From: Tetmemena sp. SeJ-2015
Taxonomy: Eukaryota; Ciliophora; Spirotrichea; Sporadotrichida; Oxytrichidae
DNA length: 64,000 nt
NCBI GenBank assembly: GCA_027382625.1
Contig: JAJKFJ010021971.1
Location: forward strand, 1-64,000
Reading direction: 5' to 3'
The translations under genes and the position numbers were made by a program. The notes under the pieces were generated by a model, which was not told the origin of the DNA, searched no databases, and worked only from the letters and a program-made list of their open reading frames with translations. The first letter of the stretch is position 1. Each line of letters opens with the position of its first letter. Of the stretch, positions 36,789-46,557 are shown piece after piece.

Positions 36789-39700
36789 TCATTACTTGTA
36801 TTCAGGATTATTAATTTATAGCTGCTCAACTTTAAGTGGTTGAGGTTTGAAGTTAAATTAGCCGAGGACTATAATTATATCATCCACCTCTGGTTTATAA
36901 TGCTTTGGTAAATTAATTCCATAGTTATCGACGTCTAGTCACAACGAATGAGTATCCAGCACAATTGAATTCGCTAAATCTTTTATCTGCAGGGGTCTTT
37001 GGCTTTATAGAGCTTGGTTCTAGTTTTAAACTATAAGTTAAATCAACTTCTCCGACTCTATCACATCCCATATCTCATCAGAAGCTAGAGCTATATAATT
37101 TGGCATTTAAGATTTCTGCCCTTATCCCTTCTCCTCTTTTATTTTGGGATTTGAAGAATTGAAGTTTATGTTCTCTTAGGAAACTGCAGAGTTTGAGTTT
37201 AGAAGGGATTTCATAAATTATGGTTTCAGATTCAGCGATTACTCTTAAAGGCTTAGACATCGAATCCCCGATGGATCTGGACATAGCCAACCCTGGTAGG
37301 TCAATATCTCTTGCCCACACTCGGTAAGGTTGGTCATCCAGTTAGTTCTAATTAAAAGCCTCACCTCACCATTTAACTCACCCTACCTCTTTACTCTACC
37401 CTTGTATTGATTTTCAATTCTCGCCTATTCATCAGGCCTGTTTGGTTTCTGGTCTGAGGTCTGAATCAAAATGTTTCCCTGCTAAGATATCACAATGCAC
37501 CTCGAGTCTCCGCAATTAGCAGTTATCACAAAGGTTAGACTCAAGATTGCCAAAACTCAGGTGCTTCCACTCATGTCAACATCAAACGACCTCTGAGTCT
37601 CAATTTGCCTATTCACGTTATTAAAAGTCTTGCTCATGAGCTGACGAACTAACTAGAAGAATTGCGATTTCTCACTTTCATGTAGATTGAAGACAGACTT
37701 GAAGCTGGAAGAGTTGGGTGTAGCTTAACTTTAATCTTAATTAGGAAATTTTTGGAGAATCAATCTTCTGTCCTCAAACTCTAGCACGTTTGCCAGGACC
37801 TATTTGATATGCTTTGAAACTAGATGTCCATTTGTTACGTGACCATCTGCTACTGCAAGTAAATATAGATTCTCAATCCCACAAAGCTTGTGCTTCACCA
37901 CATATCGATCTTGATTGACTTTATTCATATAAGAAGACTGCCCTTACTTCGAGCAAAAGCCAAACTTCATAAAGGCATTTGTATTTTCCTTTGAGTCAAA
38001 GTTAACCTAATTCGTGTCTTGAGAGTCCTTAGATTTACAAGGTTTCTTTCTAATTTAAATTCCATCCTCCGGCTTCCCCTTCTATCTCTTCGCCTATGAT
38101 TGATCAAAAGGAGAGTTAGGAAAAGGGCTCTGAAAAGAAGAGTTTACTTTTCCACTTTAACTTGCCATTTTAGAGTTAAGATATTAGGCTTTAGCCCTTT
38201 GCAAAACACTGTTGTACTCTAGTTTTTGAGCTTAGTTATTCTTAATTTGTGAGTTCCTTATATCATTCAAGCTATCCTATTTGCTTTGAGTGTTTGAGCT
38301 CATATCAAGTTGAGTTTTCTGAATGTGAAGCCTTATAAATACTTCTCAACTTGGCCCAAGCCTCCTTAAGATTTATTGGCAAGGCTTATAAGTGCTGATG
38401 AGGAAGCTAAAGTCTCTTTCTGCTTGCTTTGAAGAAGTAGGTGTTGCTGAATCTTTTGCTTCAGCGGGGAATTATTAGCTGAGTTGGACTGCATTTCCTT
38501 CCGTTGCTGCTATTTATAGGGTTGATAAGCAGTTGTAAGTGATTGAGAGCTTAAGTTCAAAGGGGCTAAGTTTTATTTGTCTACAAAATCACTCGCCTCT
38601 CTCCGCATTTTCATTTTCAAAGGACTCTCTGTAGACAGCCTCACTTGATTATTTGCAGCCATTTCAATATTTTTCTCACCAAAGGAATAGTAATTATCCC
38701 TGCTCTTCCTTAAGGATGAGTTTATGGAGGTAAGCTGCTCACTTTTGTTATAGAGTTCTATCTATTTGTCTTAATCCAGCAGGAAATTAAGCTTGTCGAT
38801 CTTCATCTTGCCATCTATCTAGGATTGAGTTAAGTGCTCCCTTTACAAATCCATGCGCTCACTTATTACTTAGGGTGTGAGTTGCTTCTTTGGAAGCTTG
38901 TCCTTGCTCTTATAAACCAAACCTCTGTCATCAGTATGTCTGGCTATTCCGCCTGTGTTCTGATGAGCAAGTTTACTGGCTTGGACTTATGCAGCACTGA
39001 AGGGCTGAGTCTTCTTTTAATTCTCCACTTATTCAGAAGAAGAACTGTTTTAATTTAGATCAGGGAATATAAGGTACTGATTTTGAGGTGTGAATGACTA
39101 GCTAGTTTGAGGTGTCTCTTTTTGCTTTTAAAGATGTTGTTGATGCATCATCGTTTATTGAAAGCCTTAGTTCTAGCTTGCTGAGGTTAATACAAATGAA
39201 GATAAAAATAAATTATAATCCAATTTATCCCACTCAACTGATTAAGAGAAATGTTCTGTTGAGAATTCTAGGAGACTTTAGGATTATTTTTGTGAGGAAT
39301 TAGTCTTTGCGCAAGCTGGATATTTGCCTTCTGTTGATCCTCAATTTACTAAGTCAATAGATTCACATGCTTTGAGATTTAGATTTAACGAGTTTGCATA
39401 TATGAATAGTAGAGATCTACTTCTGATTTTATTCAATGACTGAGTTTTGGGCTGCGTTATGAAAGTAGAGACCATTGAGAGCTATGCTCACTCCATATGA
39501 ATTTGTGGCTTACGAAAAAGAGATATCTTATAAATCACATATTGATTAAGACATGCAATATAGGTTGCTTTGAACTTCTGAGAGGTTGATCTAGGATATT
39601 TGCACCAGTGCTTGAGCCGCCTTGGCCAAAGAGAGAGCCTGCGAGAGGACCTATTCCATTTACTACCTCTGTGTTCTTGCCTAGCAAATTGAAAATGACA

Positions 39701-41010
39701 TAATAAGGAGAGGTAGATAAATTTCTGCTCTTGACTTCTCGAAGATTGAGAGCACTCTAGCCGGCTTAACCCTGTATTGAGTTTACAAATTAGCTCTTTC
39801 CTCCTTGGATATTCTTGGCTGAATAGATTTAGGCTTCCTTTATCCCTTCAAATGCTGCCAGACCACTTGTTTTGATGCTCTGTAGATAGTCACTTTACTT
39901 TGACTCTATGGCATTTCCAAAAATGTCCTTCCCAAGTATTATAAAATATAGAATAGGATATTAAATGTATGTGGACTAGTAGTAATTGATTCTTAGATTT
40001 GTTTTTAGCTTCTTAAGCTACTTGAGTTCCTTTTTAATTAGACTCAGGTCCATCGAGCCAAGTAGCATCTTCTACTGTGACTGCATCTTCTGATTGCTAA
40101 ATGAGTCTACTATATTTAAAAATGATAGTAACATTATTTTGTCTACTTGGCTTGTGTCAATTATTTTAGTAGAGGCCGTGGTTAATTGAAACTTGGAGGG
40201 CGTCTTACTTTGTAAAATATCCTTGCCTCGCTCTTTTTCACCAAGTCTACCCAAGGAGTTTAAAAATTCATAGTGGTAATTAATGAAGTTTGCTATTGGC
40301 ACTTCTGGACTCTTGAAGTTGTGGTTTTGCCTGATCTGTGCACTCTCTTATTATAGAATCTGATTCAGTTTATGTTAGGAGGTGGATGAAGGCATTATAA
40401 AATAAAGACTCTGCTCCTCCATCAATGTGCTAGCCAATTTTATTATTGGTAAGTTTGGAAGAGTCGATGGGGTCCAAGACAAGTGCTCTACTATTTGAAT
40501 TATTGCGAATACTTCCAATGATTAACCCACCCCTGCCCCCACTACTTTTATCAATGAGGCTGCCGTTCTAAGGAATTTAGAAGGATCCAGAGTTAGGGAA
40601 CAGCTTCTCATTGTCATTCAGATTTGACTGTGGTAGGCTAGTCCTTTAGACAGCGCCTAGACTCTTGCTGCTTACTTCAGTCTTTGGTGAAAGGGCCATC
40701 TGATAATCATCTATTTGAGAATAGTTAGGGTGCTTTTATTAACTCCCAGTTGCAAAATCAATTTGATTGCTCCTCAATTTCAAGCCTAGAGAAAACATTC
40801 GGGTCTTTTATCTATTTCCTATAATAACTTACTGCTTTGCTTTGGAGGGGACTGCTTTGTAATCTGCTGCTTCTTGGGACTACCCGTCAGTGCCTCGCCA
40901 TCTGAGAGCGGCTCTTCTCTTCTTCTGTTGTATTGATCTTCCTGCGAGAGTACAGGGACTGTCTTACTATCCTTGACCTCCAGACTCTAGCTGACTTGAT
41001 GACTCAACAT
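36789..41010 (-). CDS. PP2C-type protein phosphatase with a long disordered N-terminal extension
   Basis: PPM/PP2C phosphatases are metal-dependent Ser/Thr phosphatases. The domain occupies the last third (about 38060-36790): NQDRYVVKHKLCGIENLYLL, AVADGHVTNGHLVSKHI, VDMSGST, ITANCGDSRCIVIS, SDQKPNRPDEQARI, then VWARDIDLPGLAMSRSIGDS, IALASDEIWDVIESEKLI and EVDDIIIVLGQF. The metal-binding Asp of DGH and of VDDI is present, but the usual DGHG is DGHV. TGA codons fall in frame after SGST (37557) and after DTHSL (36939). The second sits where the family has a conserved-type Trp before the final DDI block. About 900 N-terminal residues, from ATG 41010 (MLSHQVSQSLEVKDSKTV), are Ser/Asn/Gln-rich and low in hydrophobics, suggesting a regulatory disordered region. 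A one-base shift occurs near 37098. Whether extension and domain form one transcript is inferred from strand continuity. Confidence 0.75.
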
Positions 41011-41177
41011 ATTTATTTATATGATTCACTTATTATAATAGTTTTGGAGTTCAATTTTAAAATAGCCTCATATAGATAACACCGCATAAGCTTCGTAGGA
41101 TGAAGGTGGAGATTGAATCACATATTCATGATAATAATTATAATTATAAACAATAATAATCAGAGCAGAAGTAAAAA
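41011..41177. promoter_or_regulatory. Short divergent promoter region
   Basis: Only about 167 bp of AT-rich sequence with AATAAT-type stretches separates the start codons of the PP2C gene (minus) and the small-Tim-like gene (plus). Both promoters must lie here. No specific motif is recognisable. Confidence 0.4.
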
Positions 41178-41696
41178 ATGTACTCAAAGAAGAACGAGTT
41201 CTATACCACTCTCAAAAATATATTCTTACTGATAGTAAGTGATATTTTTATCACTCGTGGCTCAGCTGAAGACCAGATGAAGATCCACGCCATCAGCCTT
41301 GAGTCAGAGGAGGTCTACGAGCGTGACCTTTACCGTGAGGCAACCAGACGCGTGCTCTTCCACAACTGTATGTCCGAGTGCAGCATCGACAACAAGAAGC
41401 TCAAATACCTCAACTCAGACTTCTACTACAACATGCCAGAGGAGCAGCAGTGCCTCCAGTCCTGCTATAACACTCGCCTCGCCCTCCACGTGGGAGCCAA
41501 GGCAGCTCAGGATCACAACCTCATCCTGGACTTCCATAAGTTGAAGCTCCAGTACCAGGGCTACGAGCAGTGTAACCCCAGCGCTCAGATCATGACCAAA
41601 GTCATTCAGATGCCCACTGAGGATAAAGTTAACACCCTGGCCAATCAACTCCTCGAGAAGTCTAAGCAAGCCAGATTCGGCAAGTACGAATTTTGA
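41178..41696 (+). CDS. Twin-CX3C small-Tim-like protein, about 140-172 aa
   Basis: Small Tim proteins (Tim8/9/10/13) are intermembrane-space chaperones that carry hydrophobic precursors across the mitochondrial intermembrane space. The family hallmark is two CX3C motifs held by disulfides. This protein has VLFHNCMSECSID and QQCLQSCYNTR, that is CMSEC and CLQSC. They are separated by 23 residues, longer than the usual 11-17. The C-terminal extension (about 80 residues, LDFHKLKLQYQGYEQCNPSA onward) is also unusual. The frame opens at 41178, but a GTAAGT...CTCAG segment at 41237-41267 looks like an intron. The mature protein may therefore start near MKIHAISLES (41277). The stop is TGA at 41694. 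Codon use is GC-rich and typical of a well-expressed gene here. It could be a ciliate-specific derivative rather than a true orthologue. Confidence 0.7.
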   Translation: MYSKKNEFYTTLKNIFLLIVSDIFITRGSAEDQMKIHAISLESEEVYERDLYREATRRVLFHNCMSECSIDNKKLKYLNSDFYYNMPEEQQCLQSCYNTRLALHVGAKAAQDHNLILDFHKLKLQYQGYEQCNPSAQIMTKVIQMPTEDKVNTLANQLLEKSKQARFGKYEF

Positions 41697-42171
41697 GGAG
41701 CTATTCCAATGTGAGCAGTGAGTTCACTGGTCTCAGGCTTTAAATATACAAGAGCACTAACACGATTAAGTTGATGGATTTGTTCACTGAAAATGGAATC
41801 TCAATCTCAAGTGCAGAGAGAAGTTTGAGTCTTTAAATTGTTCTTAAGGACTAGATCTACTTTGCGAAGCTTGATTGTCATTACTTATTTAAACCTTTTA
41901 TTCTCTTTCAATTAAATGATGATGGCTTTTATGCATCTACATTTTCGCCCCTTTGGAAAATCCTAATCATAAATTTGCCACATGAAATTCCTGAGCTTAA
42001 AAACCCTTACAGCTCTCTCTCCTGATTATATTTGTGACTTTTTATTATAATTTGTAATAATTTTAATACTACTTCCATTTTTATCCCTACCAAAAAGGTT
42101 TTTCAATCAGCTAACACTAAAATTTATGAATTTGACTTACTATGATTTTAATTTATTTGACTAGAAGAGAG

Positions 42172-43067
42172 ATGTTCGACTTCGTATGCATATTCACAAC
42201 TGGAGGCGCTGTGCTATGGTTCAAGGCCTTCTGCGAGCTTCGACTGGACCTGCTCAACCTGTTTATCAAATCCATCCTACTCGAGGAGAAGACCTCGCAG
42301 CCGCAGTTCACTCACTCGGAATTCGTGCTCAAGTGGAAGGTCTAGAACGATCTTAACCTCGTCTTCGCAGTCGTCTACAAAGAAATTCTCCAGCTCGCCT
42401 TCGTCGAAGAACTAAATCTGGTCAGATAAGTTATATTCAAAAGCCATAGATACATTTTTTTGGGGGGTTACTTGACTTGATGCTGTATGAGTTCGTGACT
42501 AAGGTGTATCCTTCACTGACCAAGGACGGCTAAGAATTCCTGGAATAACCCACTCAGTTCGATGGTCATTTCTAAGCGCTTTGGCGAAGATGGGAAGCCA
42601 AGACCAAGGAACTAGAAGGACCAAAGTAGATGAAGCGATTTGACCAGACAGCCAAGGCTAAGAAGCTCAAGGAGAAGAGCGGCATAGTGTAAAGTGAAGA
42701 CAAGTATGCGAGAAGTTCTACGGCGACTGTAGAATGAGATGGGGAAGAAGAGGATGACGACAGCGCTGTGAAGGAGGCCAGAGAGGCTCTCAAGAACAGG
42801 TTCGGCAAGTCTCAAACCTAGGCGGGCCGCAGAATGACCCAGACTGATCTCACTGCCTCAAGCCCTACTAAGGCTTAAATGCAGGAGGTAAAGAGAAGCG
42901 TAACTGGGTTGGAGTGAGCGACAAGGTCTCAGCCAAGACCATGGAACAGATCGATGTGATCGTCAACAAGGGAGGAGAGATTTACATCGACAGGCAGAAG
43001 GAGATTTATCCCGGAGGAGATGATGAAGAGCTAGAAGGATTCTATAACTCAGATGATGAGATAGACT
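42172..43067 (+). CDS. SR-alpha (SRP receptor), N-terminal SRX half; detached from its GTPase half
   Basis: The product opens MFDFVCIFTTGGAVLWFKAF, the start of the SRX (longin-fold) domain by which SR-alpha binds SR-beta at the ER membrane. SILLEEKTSQPQFTHSEFVL and NDLNLVFAVVYKEILQLAFV follow, then an intron within about 42420-42480. Next comes LYEFVTKVYPSLTKDGQEFL and a charged linker with KQMKRFDQTAKAKKLKEKSG. An in-frame TGA (42735) reads as Trp before DGEEEDDDSAV. Later KEKRNWVGVSDKVSAKTMEQ and GFYNSDDEID precede the 11-bp repeat. A one-base shift near 42891 again sits in a G run. No GTPase domain follows on this strand. Past 43067 the sequence becomes AT-rich and loses homology. Joining at the repeat to 30825 (minus) gives a full-length SR-alpha in frame. 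Confidence 0.85.
43057..43067 (+). repeat. 11-bp inverted-repeat partner at the SR-alpha break (right)
   Basis: TGAGATAGACT on the plus strand is the inverted copy of 30815-30825. It encodes the EID of NSDDEID in the frame of the N-terminal half. Together the two copies flank a 12,231-bp interval (30826-43056). Confidence 0.7.
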
Positions 43068-44152
43068 ATCCTTACACATATGTAATTCAGAGAGAGTCAG
43101 AGTTTATAATTAATAAAATAAATTACATTACTTACTACTAAGGTGCTTGAAAATGAGGGCGACAACTAATCTTATCAGTTTAGTAGCAGTTCTCATTTCC
43201 AAGTATCTTTGTGAGTTAGAGAAGCAATCTAAGAGATCTCAGATGGCTTCCATTTGTGTACCTTTGACAAGCTTGTGGGTGTTAGATGATGACAAGTTTG
43301 ATTCGATATTTAAGGCTTCGGCTTTAGTGATTGATCAGAAACTTGACCTGACTATAAATATACCCTCACTTACTTTTTCAAACTAATAGTTGTGATTAGT
43401 AAATATCTTGCAAGCTATGACTTGTATTCCTAACCTTCATCTATTGTTTTTACCCAACCCCCTTTAACTTCCTCCCTCTAAAAGATTCTTAGTGATTAGT
43501 AATTTAAAATATATACCTGAGTTGATTTCCAAATTCCGAAAATTTATTCTCTGCATATCTTTGTCAATGAAGACAATAAACTAAGACAGGAATATGAGAG
43601 ATGAGTTTTTAATGAATCCTGTGAAGATTACAGCGGGTTTCCATCATCCTCGCAAATAGCACTGCGCTCTCAAAGGGCGATGCTAACCGACACTCTCAAA
43701 TCTTTTTTTTATCTCAAACCTCTTATTATTCCAAAAAATATAATCATAAATATACTATACATAATTATTTAATTCGAGATTATTATAATTCGAATCATTT
43801 TTCTATTAAGGCTTTATTCTTCCAATTTACTGATTAAAGCACATTTAATTATTGCGCAAATACACATATGAATATAGAATGAGATCTATTATATTTGTTG
43901 GGATAGGACCAGGGATAGAGGGGTTGATATTTAATATAGCAGCGGGAGAGCGAGAGATGCATTTGAGGTCGCTATTAAGGGAATAATAATATTAAATAAT
44001 AACTTTACAATAAATAAGAATGGATCCAACTTACTCCACTATTCACACACATTCACAAATATACACATAACTATTTCATTCTAAGAATATTATATTTTTG
44101 CATTTGTATTGCCCCCTCTGAACTGACTGTTCCAACCAAGGCACCCACCATT
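43068..44152. other. Mostly non-coding, AT-rich stretch
   Basis: Just after the SR-alpha break, two short segments on the plus strand read like peptides (for example KRSQMASICVPLTSLWVL near 43225-43280), but with no homology, start or flanking exons. The rest is AT-rich with no pattern. It may be the displaced partner sequence of the inversion, or 5' sequence of the next gene. Confidence 0.35.
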
Positions 44153-45953
44153 ATGATGTTCAGCAGCGGCAGTTTCAATCTCAAATCGAGCGGAGCTCAG
44201 AAGAGCACCAAGCAAATTGAAAAGAAGCTCAGAAAGATGACCATTCAAGACGAGTCGACCTTCAAGCCTTCGCAGATGCCAAAAACTCCATATATCAAGT
44301 AAGCCTTTACAAAACAAACCCATCAACCTGTTGCAAATAAATACAATAAATTCATGCATGAATTGGAGGATGGGAGGAATAAATTATTTGAGCGATAATC
44401 TGAAAAGTTATTATAGACCGAGCAACAGCATCCCCATGGCACGCAGTTCTTTCACCCTTTCAAAGTCCCAGGTGCTCCAAGTCACTCAGTACAAACTCGG
44501 TGACCGACCTATGTACCAAGACTAATGCGAAGGTCAATAGCTGATTTTAAATAATGCTCAAAATGCCGTTGATGACCAGACTGCCAACTAATCATCCTTA
44601 TATTTATAACTTTAAGTTCATTTATAACCTTCGGTTCAGTTGAGAACAGCTGCCTTGAGTCCCCCTACAGATTAGTTCCTTGGCAAACTATTCTTCACGA
44701 ATGCGAAGATGAGCTAATAGAGGACGAGCCAGCCACAGCTGCAGCTTCTAATTATACAAGCGCAAGTGGTTGCTTTAATCCATAAAGTGCTCCCCAGCAA
44801 GAATCTAATTTCCTTAGCCTCTTTGGAAATGAAGCAAGTACCAGATATTAATCCTTCATATCACCAAACCCTCAACCCTTATACTATGAAATTTATATCT
44901 CAAGTTAGATTCAGTCTGCCTCAGTCCTTCTGCCCCTTGCCGGAAGTGACTTGGATTCTCTGTACGCCTCTCACTTTGTGTCAGACTCCGTGCATAACGA
45001 GCAGCAAACAGCTGTTCAGGAGTCTGAGGGCATCCCACTTCAACATCAGACTTCTCCTTTCTTGACACCCAATATTTCGACTTGCAGCGAGTAATTCACT
45101 CCCACAGAGTAGCTCCCCTTCCTCGCCAATGTCCAAAACCTTAGCAAGTCTCCACTTATTTATAGATGTTCATGTTGAGTATATGCTTTTTCATTATGGG
45201 ATCTCTTTTGAAGATGGGCGGCCTCCAACTGCCTTAACCAAATTCTTAGAGTCTTTACCAGACCACGATTTAAAATAACTCACAAGCTAACAACGGTCAA
45301 ATCACACCAATGTAGCTTTAAATCGCTCCCTAGGTGAGCGTTCTCAATCTTAAAAATTTCCTATTCCAAAAAACCCAAGCTCAAATAAACGACTAACTTG
45401 AATCTCTGACTCCAACATTTTCATATGGCAAAGGTTTCTCGGAGAGCTACTAGTCATAAGATTTCAACCAGTAGTCCTACCAGTGAGCGACCAAATTTTG
45501 AGAGATCGTCCTTAGCGACTCAGTATTATAATCTGGTGAAGACGGACTTCTGAATAAGTGAGGACTAGTCAAACCAGCTGAGTTCAGGGGCACCGACCTC
45601 TCTCTTAGTAATAGTTAACTTAGAGTACTTTTATTCAAATATATCTTCTTTATTTTCCTAATGGGTTTATCCAACACCTAATAATACCTATGTAATAATA
45701 AGGCCTTATAATGAATACCTATAAGTATATTCAAATAGAGAGCTATAACTCTTTTATTAAATTGTGGACTTCATTTGCTCACCATTCTCAACTGCCCTAA
45801 CAACCCAGCACAAAAGAAAATTCTCAAGACCTCTATTTCTCTTTATGAGCACAATATTTTTACTTTCATTTCTCTAGCGACAAGTCAGTGAAGAGAAGCC
45901 AGGCTGTATTCTTGAAAACCGAGAAAATAGCCTCGCCTGTGTAGGTACAGTGA
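44153..45953 (+). CDS. Unrecognised Q/S/N-rich protein
   Basis: I do not recognise this protein. The start is the ATG at 44153 (MMFSSGSFNLKSSGAQKSTK), continuing with KKLRKMTIQDESTFKPSQMP up to a GTAAGC donor at about 44299. After an intron, frames reading SKSQVLQVTQYKLGDRPMYQ and then PYRLVPWQTILHECEDELIE continue. Further on are LLPLAGSDLDSLYASHFVSD and QINDQLESLTPTFSYGKGFS. Near the end, three TGA (45484, 45499, 45559) lie in one frame that reads SYQWATKFWEIVLSDSVLQS and GLLNKWGLVKPAEFRGTDLS when they are taken as Trp. This is one of the clearest cases of TGA as sense in the window. A last exon ends KTEKIASPVQVQ at a TGATGA pair (45951). Low complexity suggests a largely disordered protein. 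Confidence 0.55.
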
Positions 45954-46557
45954 TGACAAATAGAAGAGATCCTTGAGACGGCAAGCGAGAGAGAGATTCA
46001 TGCATAGAATCATCACTACACTATCTATTCCCCTTCATCCCATCCACCCTATATATGTTTAATTGACGCGTTTTTTAGCCTTAACTTCTAACCCTTCCAT
46101 TCATTTAATCCTTAAACGCGATATATGAAATGCGAAAGGTTGTGGAGCCCATTTACAACACGCCATCCCTAGGGGGGAGACAGCTCGACATGTTTGAAGT
46201 TTGTTTGTAATATTAGTTCATTATTAGTTAGACTAGCTTAGCAGTAGATGTGGGGCCTGAGGGTTACTCTCTTGCCAAGTCTCACCACTTTGGGCGCCTA
46301 TTATCTAATAACTCATCAAATTATGCTTAAATGTGTATTAATTTACTTTGAAAAAAATACTTAATATCACCTCTCTCTTGCTCAATTTTACTCTTCCAAC
46401 TCTAATGTTTTACAATAAGAAAGCAAACATGTCATTTTTAAAAATAAAGAAATTCTTATAGTTAAGGCGATTAAACTTATTAAAATTTACTGGGATTCTA
46501 TCTACATATTTACTGAGTATTGATATTGATGATTGAGGAGAGATGACAATATTTATC
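45954..46557. other. Convergent AT-rich intergenic region
   Basis: About 600 bp lies between the ends of a plus-strand and a minus-strand gene. No coding-like frame, hairpin or repeat is seen. It presumably contains both 3' UTRs. Confidence 0.4.

Noticed and set aside
43147..43386. 79-codon plus-strand ORF after the SR-alpha break
   Set aside because: No homology, supporting exon structure or conserved motif was found. With three sense-capable stop codons, open frames of this size are expected by chance.
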